From positions 1 to 64,000 of the forward strand of contig DATMBC010000019.1 in NCBI GenBank assembly GCA_035559435.1: DNA of 64,000 bases. The letters are read 5' to 3'. The stretch comes from a bacterium. GTDB lineage: Bacteria > Zixibacteria > MSB-5A5 > WJJR01. Numbering within the stretch: position 1 is the first letter of the stretch; every line of letters begins with the position of its first letter. The notes beneath the pieces were generated by a model, which saw only the letters and a program-made list of their open reading frames with translations, did not search any database and was not told where the DNA came from. Positions 34,272 through 43,877 of this stretch are shown here, one piece after another. Made by a program: the position numbers and the translations under genes.

Positions 34272-35162
34272 CTACCAGGAGGGCACGAGGAGCCGGCGGG
34301 TTTGGCCTGACAACACGCCGGCCAATGAGGCCGACATCCGCGTCGTCGCATCAAACAGCGACCTTTCCTCGCCGCCGATCACCACGCGCCCATTCAACAG
34401 GGCGCCAATCAGTGTTTCCTTTGTGCTGCGGTCCAAAGGCGGCTCCGGGCCGCACCTGTCGAGGATCCCGCGCACCTGCCGGTCGACAAGCGGGCGGAAC
34501 GGCTCCATGAGATCGTCGGCCAGACAATACGGGTTGTAGCGATTGTGATGGTGAATGCCCAGCGAAGGATGCAGTCCGGCCCCGCAAAGTCCCCGGGCGA
34601 CAATGGCCCGCAAGATGGCGTACCCGTAATTCAGGAGCCGATTGATCGGGTCGTCGGCGCCGGGCACCCGGGCGAAGGCAGCCCCGAAGACCAGCGGCCA
34701 ATAACGCCGCGCCGCCTGCGCTTCGAGATTGTCCGGATCGCCGGAGCGGACGCCCCGCGCAAGCGCCACCAACCCCGCGTTACCGGCGCCAAGATCCATG
34801 AGTAAGCGCGCCTGGGACAGAATCTTTGAGCGGACAACCTGCTTCCAGGCGAACTTCCGCGCGGGCAGGGTGGACTCCGCCTGGGCCGCCAATCGCTCGG
34901 CCTGCACATAGTGCCCGACCAGCGGCACCAGCATCCCGACGGGCAGACGCTTCTCATTGCAGACGATGAGGGGCGCGCCCGCCGCGCACAGCCCGGAGAG
35001 TGTGGCGTGTGTGTAGTGAACGGCCGGATGCGAGACGACAACGGCGGTCACTTCCTCCAGCGGAACGGAAACCTCGCCGTCGTCGCTCTTGAGGCGCAAC
35101 TGGTCCAGCCGCGCGGACAGCGCCACCTGCTTGTCGGCGATGTCGATAATCTTCTCGTCCAT
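34272..35162 (-). CDS. cas1: CRISPR-associated integrase Cas1 (type II)
   Basis: Cas1 is the catalytic subunit for spacer integration. The 296-residue protein has an N-terminal beta domain (about 1-75) and the helical catalytic domain. The metal-binding residues are visible as the Glu in DPDNLEAQAARRYW, the His in LCGAGLHPSLGIHH and the acidic cluster in LADDLMEPFRPLVD. Length is normal for type II Cas1 (about 290-300). A perfect 9-bp hairpin touches its start codon, and no Shine-Dalgarno sequence is visible. It follows cas9 by 45 nt. No csn2 or cas4 is present, in agreement with subtype II-C. Confidence 0.97.
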   Translation of the reverse strand: MDEKIIDIADKQVALSARLDQLRLKSDDGEVSVPLEEVTAVVVSHPAVHYTHATLSGLCAAGAPLIVCNEKRLPVGMLVPLVGHYVQAERLAAQAESTLPARKFAWKQVVRSKILSQARLLMDLGAGNAGLVALARGVRSGDPDNLEAQAARRYWPLVFGAAFARVPGADDPINRLLNYGYAILRAIVARGLCGAGLHPSLGIHHHNRYNPYCLADDLMEPFRPLVDRQVRGILDRCGPEPPLDRSTKETLIGALLNGRVVIGGEERSLFDATTRMSASLAGVLSGQTRRLLVPSW

Positions 35163-35184
35163 TGCCGATAGGGATTATCGGCAA
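35162..35184 (-). promoter_or_regulatory. Hairpin at the cas1 start codon
   Basis: On the cas mRNA strand TTGCCGATA and TATCGGCAA form a perfect 9-bp stem with a 5-nt loop, and the last base of the stem is the A of the cas1 ATG (35162). It could mask cas1 initiation unless translation from cas9 opens it. Confidence 0.5.
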
Positions 35185-35207
35185 CTAAGACGCTCATTCA
35201 AGCCCGG

Positions 35208-38200
35208 TTAGTCGCTTACGTGTTTGAGTTCCCCCAAGGGGGTAACGGCGACTTTGCGGCAGTGGCGTTTGCGCAGAGTATCGGCATTGGCGGTCAAGCC
35301 GGCGAAGGTATCCTCCTCTTTCACTCTCTTTTTCGGCCGGGCGTCGGCGGCTCGGAGAAAGAACAGACGCTCTGAAATCGTACGGATGCGATAGAGCGCG
35401 CGCTTTCCGTCTGGTTCGTCCAATTCAATCATTTCGCCGCCCGAGAGCGTGAAAAGAAACTCGGTCCGCGGGCCATAGTCGGTTCGGATGATCGGCTCGC
35501 CCGCGCGCTTGCGCCGGTGCGCCTCGAGCAATGAGACGATTTCCGACTTCCACGTCTTGTCCTCAATCGATGCATAGATCGCCATGTGGTGATTCCGCTC
35601 GGTCTCGGCCCAGCGCAGTCGATGGCCCTCGCCAATCGGATAGACCGTCAGTTTATCTTCGATGCGCACACGACGGATGGGACGCCCAGCCGGGTCAAGC
35701 GGCAGATTCTCATAGTCTTTGAATGCATCCTTGGGGCTCTCTTTCCCCAATTCCGCAAGTTTGGCCACAACCGCCGCCCGGATGGCCGGATCGACAATGG
35801 CGGAGACTTTCTTGGCGTCGAGGGAAGCCAGCGGCTTGCGCACATGCACCGCGCCGTTGCCCTGCGGGCTGTAAAAGGTCGCGGCATGCAGAGGACCCCG
35901 CACCCGTCGTGATGAGCGATGCGACACGACGACCGCGCTCACGGTCTTGGCAACGTCGGCGCGGAGGGTATCCCAGGGAGGCGTCAGCGGGGCGAATCGG
36001 CGGCCCACTTCTAGGCCGCGGCGCGCCGCGTCGGCGAGGGCCTTGATGCGGCCGTCATCGGTCAACGCCACGACGATGGCGTCGACGGTGTGGTGCCGGT
36101 GGTCGTCGCGCGACTTGCTCGTGCCGTCTCCGAGGATGGAGTCCAATCCCCACTCATGGCGGAACATCGCCGTGACGCCGCCGCTGGAGGCGAACACCCG
36201 ACGTGTCCCGAAGGCGTCGATGCCGTCATCATTGAGCCCGCCGTAAAGCAACCCGAGGTACTTCTTGGCCCAGCGCGAGGCCCAACCGGTGTCGTTCAAT
36301 TGCCGCGCCGTGAAGGCGTCGAGGAGTCGGGCGGTTTCCTTCTCGTCCATTCGGAAGCGACGGGCTTTGGCGTATGAGAGTTTCGCCGCGCGCCGGGAAA
36401 TCTCCTCCCACCGGGCGGTCCCGGAATAGGCCTCAAATGGCGTGCGGTTGTGCTTCCGTTCGCGGTTTTCGCGCACGTCGCAGAGCGTTTTGTTCATGAA
36501 CGAATCATCCAGCGAGCGCGGCAGGGGGATGATGTGCTCGATGTCAAACTGCGGCTGGACGCCGAAGAGATCGGCGGCGCTGATCATCTTGCCGGTGTAG
36601 GGACACTGCTGCCCGCATTCCTCCCAGAGCAGGTACTTTTCTATGTTGCGACCGTTGGGCACGTATCCTTGCTCTTCCAGCCACTTGGCTGCCTTCTCGC
36701 GCGCCTTGCGATTCTTATTCTGCCGCTTGTGGGTCTCTTCCCGCTGTTTGGGTGTCTGGCGCACATCGCGAGCCAGTTCAATTCGGATGCGGTCGGGTTT
36801 GCCATACTTGGCTACGATCGCATTGACAACTCGCCGCAACTCAGTGAGGGAGCGTTGCACGACAGGATTGCGCAACGCCGGAAGCCCCGACTCGGCTAGG
36901 GGCGGCAGACTGTCCCAGGGATCGCTCGATCCGCCCTCGGTGTATCCCGCCTTCTGCTTGGCATCCGGCAATGTGCAACCCGCCTCGAGGTGAGGCAGCA
37001 GTTTGTCCAGGGCAGGGCGCGAGTATGCAGAATATCCCTCATCCAGACGGAGAGCGCCGAATTGCCGGGCGGCCTCCTCGCTTAGCCGCCATTTGACGAC
37101 TCCCCGCCGGGCCAGCGCCTCCTCTTTGGTGATGGAAATCCAGTCTTCGAGAACCTGCTGCCGCTCGGAATCGGGCATGGCGCCCCAGCGTTCGGCGCCG
37201 AAGATGTCTCTGAGTTTGGCGTTTGTCTTGTTGCCGGGGATTTTCTCCTGCTTGGCGCGTTCGAGGTTGATTTCGATGTTCTTGCCCAGCTTCAAGGTCG
37301 TTCGAATCTTCCCGTAGCTCATGGCCTGCTGGGTCTCAAGCTTGTCGGCCAGCAGACGACGCTCGGAATCTGTGAGCGCGCGCAGTTCGCCGGTCTCGTG
37401 GTCGAGCAGGCGGATATTGTTGATCGTCTGCCAGATTCGGAATCGCTGCGCCGAGAACAGGCACATCGGGGCCCGGCGGCGATTCGGCTCCAGCTCGCAG
37501 TAACCGACCAGGTGCTTCACGCTGGCCAGCGGCCGCTGATAAAAGATGGAGCGGTATATGCGCTTACGGAGCGCGTCGGAGAGAAGGTCGGCATGAAATC
37601 GCTTCTGGTTCTCCCAGATGGCGTCAAACTCCTGAGTTGTCATGTCACGGCCGAGGTACTGTCCGCGCACACGCCTGGCCGCCATCGCCGAACGTGACAG
37701 CAACGCTCCCAGTGTCGGCGCGCCTTCTGTCTGCATCTCCTCCCGTAGTTTTGCGAGGTGCTCGGCCACTTTCCCTTTGGCCTCATCCTCGCTTTGCTTC
37801 GATTTGCGATTGCTCACGAAGCCGCGTCGTTGCGCGAGATGATAGAGCGCGCGTCCGAGCGCGTACGGTTCGAGGCGCCCAGACAGAGCACGGGCTCGGA
37901 GCTCGTAAGGGGACGGAAGTTCCTTGTCCAGGTTCTGCAAAATCTGATGACGTTCGAGCGAATCGCGATAATTCCCCTTCGGGAGAAGTCCCGCCGAAGC
38001 CAGCAAATCGCCCAGTCGACTAAGGCGCTGCGTCAGGCGCTGAAGTCGTCGCCGTACAGAACGCGCCTCCCGTCTGGCGGCGTTGCGTGAGATGCCTTTG
38101 CCGTCGGCTTCGAGGTCTTCCAACCCTGCGTCGAAAACACGGACCCCAGCCGCGACAATTCGATCGGACTGCACCAGTGCCCAGCCCAGAGACTCCGGGC

Positions 38201-38243
38201 CCAAATCGATTCCAAGCACCGTTTCCACTGTCATGCTGTTCAT
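35208..38243 (-). CDS. cas9: Compact type II-C Cas9 endonuclease
   Basis: The 1011-residue effector cleaves DNA guided by crRNA and tracrRNA. RuvC-I has Asp13 (GIDLGPESLGWA); an arginine-rich bridge helix follows (about 54-75). RuvC-II has Glu489 (RIRIELARD). The HNH domain (about 540-605) has Asp567 and His570 (FDIEHIIP) and Asn593. RuvC-III has His718 and Asp721 (RHHTVDAIVVALT). All nuclease residues are present, so the enzyme should be active. The C-terminal part (about 760-1011) would bind PAM and repeat-anti-repeat duplex and is divergent. Size and absence of csn2/cas4 support II-C. The ATG at 38243 has AGGA 4 nt and GGAGG 12 nt upstream. Confidence 0.98.
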   Translation of the reverse strand: MNSMTVETVLGIDLGPESLGWALVQSDRIVAAGVRVFDAGLEDLEADGKGISRNAARREARSVRRRLQRLTQRLSRLGDLLASAGLLPKGNYRDSLERHQILQNLDKELPSPYELRARALSGRLEPYALGRALYHLAQRRGFVSNRKSKQSEDEAKGKVAEHLAKLREEMQTEGAPTLGALLSRSAMAARRVRGQYLGRDMTTQEFDAIWENQKRFHADLLSDALRKRIYRSIFYQRPLASVKHLVGYCELEPNRRRAPMCLFSAQRFRIWQTINNIRLLDHETGELRALTDSERRLLADKLETQQAMSYGKIRTTLKLGKNIEINLERAKQEKIPGNKTNAKLRDIFGAERWGAMPDSERQQVLEDWISITKEEALARRGVVKWRLSEEAARQFGALRLDEGYSAYSRPALDKLLPHLEAGCTLPDAKQKAGYTEGGSSDPWDSLPPLAESGLPALRNPVVQRSLTELRRVVNAIVAKYGKPDRIRIELARDVRQTPKQREETHKRQNKNRKAREKAAKWLEEQGYVPNGRNIEKYLLWEECGQQCPYTGKMISAADLFGVQPQFDIEHIIPLPRSLDDSFMNKTLCDVRENRERKHNRTPFEAYSGTARWEEISRRAAKLSYAKARRFRMDEKETARLLDAFTARQLNDTGWASRWAKKYLGLLYGGLNDDGIDAFGTRRVFASSGGVTAMFRHEWGLDSILGDGTSKSRDDHRHHTVDAIVVALTDDGRIKALADAARRGLEVGRRFAPLTPPWDTLRADVAKTVSAVVVSHRSSRRVRGPLHAATFYSPQGNGAVHVRKPLASLDAKKVSAIVDPAIRAAVVAKLAELGKESPKDAFKDYENLPLDPAGRPIRRVRIEDKLTVYPIGEGHRLRWAETERNHHMAIYASIEDKTWKSEIVSLLEAHRRKRAGEPIIRTDYGPRTEFLFTLSGGEMIELDEPDGKRALYRIRTISERLFFLRAADARPKKRVKEEDTFAGLTANADTLRKRHCRKVAVTPLGELKHVSD

Positions 38244-38251
38244 AATTCCTA

Positions 38252-38280
38252 TTGACCTCCGGCAGGAATCATTCTACACT
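38252..38280 (+). promoter_or_regulatory. tracrRNA promoter
   Basis: TTGACC (38252-38257) and TACACT (38275-38280) are spaced by 17 bp, predicting a start near 38287, just before the anti-repeat. The -35 element overlaps the complement of the cas9 ribosome-binding site, and the -10 overlaps that of the cas9 promoter. Confidence 0.7.
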
Positions 38281-38299
38281 ATGTCCTGTATGTACTCAA
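38271..38299 (-). promoter_or_regulatory. cas9 operon promoter, -35 inside the tracrRNA anti-repeat
   Basis: On the minus strand TTGAGT (38299-38294) and TAGAAT (38276-38271) are spaced by 17 bp, predicting a start near 38264 and a leader of about 20 nt. The -35 hexamer lies in the anti-repeat; the two opposing -10 boxes share two base pairs. Confidence 0.65.
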
Positions 38300-38382
38300 G
38301 CGGCGGTTGTCTCGCTTCCCAGTAAGACAACAGTCGAGGGTCTGAAAGCCCGGCTCCCGTGCATCACGGGAGCCATTTTTTT
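38287..38382 (+). ncRNA. tracrRNA
   Basis: The anti-repeat at 38290-38322 matches the reverse complement of the repeat: 13 consecutive bases (ATGTACTCAAGCG), then CG, TTGTC and, after a bulge region, CCCAG. The two A-to-G changes in the middle still allow G-U pairs with the repeat. A tail of about 30 nt with a small stem region follows, then a 10-bp terminator stem (38352-38361 with 38365-38374) and seven T residues (38376-38382). A promoter with correct spacing precedes it. The RNA is about 95 nt and transcribed away from cas9. Confidence 0.88.
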
Positions 38383-38572
38383 CGCGCACGAATAGCGCGG
38401 TGATCCCACAGGAAGCGCGTCTGCAGGCGTCGGCATAACCAATAGAAGATCAACGGGTTGCGGAGGTGTTCCCTATGAAAAACCCATTGCCCATCCTGCA
38501 ATCTCCTTGTAAATTGATGACTTAGCGCGATCCGCCGCTTGGGTTTGCGGGGGTGCGTCTTGGGGGCAGTTC

Positions 38573-38869
38573 TTGTCGAAGCCGTCCGCGATCGGCGAGT
38601 TAATTCGTGGCCGTTTGGCCACGCTGGGCCTGGCCCGGAAAATCAAGGAAGCGGGAGTCGCTGTCGCCTGGCCCGAACTGGTCGGACCGGACATCGCCGC
38701 GCATACGCAGGTCATCAAGCTGGAGCGCGGGAAGTTGTTTGTCGCTGTGGATGAGCCGGCCTGGCGGCAGGAGTTGATCTACCAGAAGCAGGCGATCTGC
38801 AAGTTGATCAACACGGCGCTGGGTGATGGGGAGACGCTGGTGAGCGACATTATGTTCACCGGGCCGTGA
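38573..38869 (+). CDS. DUF721 / DciA-like protein
   Basis: The 98-residue protein matches the DUF721 family: an N-terminal helical stretch (IGELIRGRLATLGLARKIKEAG), the W-x-x-(L/I)VG motif in VAWPELVGPDIAAHT, and the KH-like strand part KLFVAVDEPAWRQELIYQKQAICKLIN. DciA-type members recruit the replicative helicase DnaB. A TTG start at 38573 with GGGGGCAG upstream is used because no ATG fits. Its place just upstream of gyrB is the conserved one for this family (dnaN-recF-DUF721-gyrB), which supports the assignment. Confidence 0.8.
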   Translation: MSKPSAIGELIRGRLATLGLARKIKEAGVAVAWPELVGPDIAAHTQVIKLERGKLFVAVDEPAWRQELIYQKQAICKLINTALGDGETLVSDIMFTGP

Positions 38870-38883
38870 GTGGCGGGGGGAAA

Positions 38884-38935
38884 CAAAGATTGCTTCGTCG
38901 TCGTCCGCCTTCGGCGGACTCCTCCTCGCAATGAC
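38884..38935. repeat. Dispersed palindromic repeat with GTCCGCC-TTC-GGCGGAC core
   Basis: ATTGC and GCAAT ends flank a perfect 7-bp hairpin, with the arm sequence AACAAAG before and GACG after. The same outer words occur around the ATTCC-type palindromes at 38967 and 46680, so this is probably the same kind of mobile or structural intergenic element. Confidence 0.55.
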
Positions 38936-38966
38936 GGGGATGTTGGTGGGATGAGGGGAAACAAAG

Positions 38967-39093
38967 ATTCCAAGCCCGCAAAAAGCCGCGGGCTTGGAAT
39001 GATGATAGTAGGGTTGCTGCGGGCTTGGAGTGACGATGGTAGAGTTGCCGCGGGCTTGGAATGACGATGGTAGAGTTGCCGCGGGCTTGAAAT
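38967..39093. repeat. ATTCC-type palindrome followed by three 31-bp tandem repeats
   Basis: A 13-bp inverted repeat (38967-38979 with 38988-39000) is followed by three 31-bp copies (39001-39031, 39032-39062 and 39063-39093), each ending in the right arm GCGGGCTTG-(G/A)A-(A/G)T. The tandem units look like repeated duplication of the palindrome's right half. No gene is present. Confidence 0.75.
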
Positions 39094-39120
39094 GACGGAT
39101 GTCGCAGGGCTTTTCAGACA

Positions 39121-39154
39121 ATGACGCAGGGCGGGTTGCCCGCCGGCGCGTCAT
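39121..39154. repeat. Nested palindrome upstream of gyrB
   Basis: ATGACGC (39121-39127) pairs with GCGTCAT (39148-39154), enclosing GGCGGG/CCCGCC. It lies 52 bp before the gyrB start and could act on gyrB expression or be another dispersed repeat. Confidence 0.5.
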
Positions 39155-39164
39155 CGACGAGTGA

Positions 39165-41150
<1,986 letters not shown>

Positions 41151-41214
41151 GCCGCGTTCGAAGCGCCGCTCACGATCGTCATCATTCCTGAGATAGTCAT
41201 TGGCAGAGCTCCTG

Positions 41215-41244
41215 TCCCCTCTCGCCTGAACAGGGAGAGGGGGA
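41215..41244 (+). terminator. Hairpin downstream of gyrB
   Basis: TCCCCTCTC (41215-41223) can pair with GAGAGGGGGA (41235-41244). No T-run follows. It may mark the gyrB transcript end, or be a dispersed repeat related to the one at 11029-11085. Confidence 0.4.
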
Positions 41245-41313
41245 ACGATGTTCGTCCGACGCGGCGGGAAATCATAGGGGCGTGGGCGGCCGTGCCCCTG
41301 TTTATTTGTGGCC

Positions 41314-42621
41314 ATGACCCTCGACGCCGCCTATCTGCGCTGGCTGGAAAGGGTGGAGGCGCGGGCCTGGCAGATGTCGCCCGATGTGGGCGGACTGCCT
41401 GCATCAATCTGGCGCTGCCTCCTGATTGTCCTGCGCGGGATCGTCACCGACCGTGTCTTCGAACGGGCCGGGTATCTCACCTACTTCTCGCTGCTCTACG
41501 CCGTGCCGTTGCTCGCGTTGATGCTGGCTTTGGCCGAGGCGTTGGGATGGGGGCGTTCCGCGCTGGAGTTTGTCGCCGAGAAACTGGCGGTGACCGCGCC
41601 GGAATTGGCCGAGAGTCTGGTGGAGACGGTGGCGCGTCTCGATTTTGTCGCGATCGGTCTGGTCGCCTTCGCCGCGATTGTGGTCGCCGGCTTTGCCGCG
41701 TTGATCAAGTTCGAGGCGATTGTCGATGACATCTGGGTGGCGCGCGAGCATCGTCCGCTGTGGCGCACGCTGGCGCTCTACCCGCTCCTGATTGTCGCGG
41801 CGCCGACGGTGGCGGCGCTGGTTCTGGCCATTGCCGCCGCCGGCAGGACGCAGGCCTCGGCGCTGATGGTGTCGCTGCCGCAGGCCACGCTCTTCGGCGA
41901 ATTGCTTTACAACCGGCTCTATGAACTGAGCTTCCTCATGCGCCTGGCGCCGGTGGCGTTGATTGTCGGACTGCTGACGCTGGTTTACTACATGGTCCCA
42001 TCGGGACGGGTCCGCTGGCAGGCGGCGCTGCTTGGCGGCGTGGCCGCCGGGCTGCTGTGGCATCTGGCGCAGGGATTCTACCTCAACTTCCAGTTCGCCA
42101 CCGGGACCTTCCGCGCGGTCTGGGGACTTCTGGCGCAGATCCCCCTGCTGCTTCTGTGGGTGTTTGTCTGCTGGGTGATTCTGATTGTCGGCGTGGAACT
42201 CAGCTTTGCCTGGCAGCATCGACACACCTACCTGCCAAAAGCCCCGATCGACCGGCTGGCGCCGTATGTCTGGGAGCATGCGGTGTTGGAGATCGCGCGG
42301 CTGCTGGTGGAAACCCAAGGGGTGCGTCCCGAGGGGTTAAGTTCGGCGGAAATCTCCAACCGGCTGCGCATTCCCTGGTCGCTGGTGCGCCGGCATCTGT
42401 CGTCGCTTCTGGCGCTGGGCGCGGTGCATGCGGTGCGGGTACGGTCGGAGTCGAGTTATTTCGCCGCCGGCGATCTCGGTCGCTGGACCATCGGCGATCT
42501 GCTCGACCGCTGGCGCCGTCACGGCGATCTCCTCGCCGACATGAAGGGGCACGCGCACCATTGGCCTGACAGCATCACCATCGCCGAAACGATTCCCGCC
42601 GCGAGCAGGGAATCATCGTAA
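41314..42621 (+). CDS. YihY/BrkB-family membrane protein with C-terminal winged-helix-like domain
   Basis: The 435-residue protein has about six helices in the BrkB/YihY arrangement, with ERAGYLTYFSLLYAVPLLALML near the start and LVYYMVPSGRVRWQAALLGGVAAGLLWHLAQ later. The C-terminal 130 residues are soluble and include a helix-turn-helix-like segment (LSSAEISNRLRIPWSLVRRHLSSLLALGAV) and a wing-like end. The family has been annotated as ribonuclease BN, which is wrong, and its function is unknown. ATG 41314 is used; a GTG two codons upstream is also possible. Confidence 0.8.
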   Translation: MTLDAAYLRWLERVEARAWQMSPDVGGLPASIWRCLLIVLRGIVTDRVFERAGYLTYFSLLYAVPLLALMLALAEALGWGRSALEFVAEKLAVTAPELAESLVETVARLDFVAIGLVAFAAIVVAGFAALIKFEAIVDDIWVAREHRPLWRTLALYPLLIVAAPTVAALVLAIAAAGRTQASALMVSLPQATLFGELLYNRLYELSFLMRLAPVALIVGLLTLVYYMVPSGRVRWQAALLGGVAAGLLWHLAQGFYLNFQFATGTFRAVWGLLAQIPLLLLWVFVCWVILIVGVELSFAWQHRHTYLPKAPIDRLAPYVWEHAVLEIARLLVETQGVRPEGLSSAEISNRLRIPWSLVRRHLSSLLALGAVHAVRVRSESSYFAAGDLGRWTIGDLLDRWRRHGDLLADMKGHAHHWPDSITIAETIPAASRESS

Positions 42622-42798
42622 CCGGGTCCAGACGGGCAAAACGAAGAGCGCGGGTCGCTTCACCCGCCCTGTCGCTGATTTGGCGTCGGAATCCTATGGT
42701 TGCTCGACGGGCGGCAGGCCATGCAGTGCCAGAGCGCATCGCGAATCGCGCGCGACATCTGTTTGTCGACGGCCAGGGCCTCCGCGTATAGAAGACAA

Positions 42799-42828
42799 CG
42801 GCGCGCTTGTCCGCAAACAAGCGCGCCG
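42799..42828 (-). terminator. Terminator of the sigma/anti-sigma operon
   Basis: A perfect 11-bp stem (CGGCGCGCTTG at 42799-42809 with 42818-42828) lies 24 nt after the anti-sigma stop. On the minus strand it is followed by TTGTCTTCT, a modest U-rich tail. Confidence 0.65.
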
Positions 42829-42851
42829 CGTTGCGTGCGATGGTGCCGATC

Positions 42852-43877
42852 TCAGCGCCGGATCACGTCTTCCTGCCTGGCCTCGACCACAATCTTGCCG
42901 TCGACCACCTTCACGTCGACGTTGGTGATCCCGTTGGCGGCCAACTGCGCCTTGATCTGTTCGACCTGCTCTTCGACCGGCAGGGACTTGTCAACCTGCG
43001 GCATGAAGACCTTGCCCTCGATGGCCGGCGCGGCCGCCTCATCGCCATGGATGACCTGATGGATCACCGCCTGGCCTTCGCCGGTTGTGCCGTTGGGCGT
43101 AAAGGTCATGTTCATTGTGGCCGAGGTGTCATCGCGGGAGACCGACAGGTTCTGAATCTGCATGCCCTGCGATTCCAGCTGCGAACGAATCTCCTGCGCG
43201 ATCTCGGCGTCGGATTTGCCGGCCGTGGCGACATTGAAGTCGTAGGAGCCGCCGGTGATCTGCGCCAGGAGCGTCCCCGATTCCCTGACCGTCCAGGCGG
43301 CAAAGCGGATTTCGCCTTTGGCGGCCGCGGATGGCACCAGATCGCGGGTCGCCTCGAAGGCGGCCTGCGCATCGGACGGGGACCCCGGGACATAGTAGGT
43401 CAGTGTGTGCGCGCTCCCCGCGACCTCATCGACCACCTTCACGCCATGCAGGCCGCGTTCGGCCAGACGCTCGGACAGCGAAGCGGTGTTGATCCGGGCC
43501 ATGGCCGGATCAGCGGAGGTGATGCTGAGCATCGTGCCAACGGTGCGATCATACGGCAGCGGCATGAGCACGAAAAACGCGAGCGCGGCCGCCACCAGGC
43601 CAACGCCCCAGCGGCGCGCGGGTGTGCCCAACGGGCTGGTAATGAAAGACGGCATGATCTTCCTCTCTTTGACGGTGACACGGTCGATCCACTGCGCGGC
43701 GGTGCCGTAGTCGGAGGCCGGAACGCGTCTGCGTTCGGCGCTCAGGCTGTCGCGAAGCACGGACTCGGCCTCGTAGACGGCGCGGCAGTCGGCGCAGACG
43801 CGGATGTGCGCCTGCACATCCAGCGCGTGGAAGGCGACCGGATCACTCAGTCGGTTGCGGATCTGGGTGCAATCCAT
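42852..43877 (-). CDS. Putative membrane-anchored anti-sigma factor with zinc-finger-like N-terminus
   Basis: The 341-residue protein starts with a ZAS-like segment: MDCTQIRNRLSD and AHIRVCADCRAVYEAE (HxxxCxxC). A single membrane helix lies near residues 90-110. The remaining 230 residues are extracytoplasmic, with repeated alpha/beta units (DVKVVDGKIVVEARQ at the end). It overlaps the ECF sigma gene by 35 nt, which supports its role as the cognate anti-sigma factor that holds the sigma factor at the membrane. The signal sensed is unknown. Confidence 0.78.
   Translation of the reverse strand: MDCTQIRNRLSDPVAFHALDVQAHIRVCADCRAVYEAESVLRDSLSAERRRVPASDYGTAAQWIDRVTVKERKIMPSFITSPLGTPARRWGVGLVAAALAFFVLMPLPYDRTVGTMLSITSADPAMARINTASLSERLAERGLHGVKVVDEVAGSAHTLTYYVPGSPSDAQAAFEATRDLVPSAAAKGEIRFAAWTVRESGTLLAQITGGSYDFNVATAGKSDAEIAQEIRSQLESQGMQIQNLSVSRDDTSATMNMTFTPNGTTGEGQAVIHQVIHGDEAAAPAIEGKVFMPQVDKSLPVEEQVEQIKAQLAANGITNVDVKVVDGKIVVEARQEDVIRR

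Noticed and set aside
41314-42621. Annotation of the BrkB/YihY protein as ribonuclease BN
   Set aside because: That name is a historical misassignment; the protein is a polytopic membrane protein without nuclease motifs.
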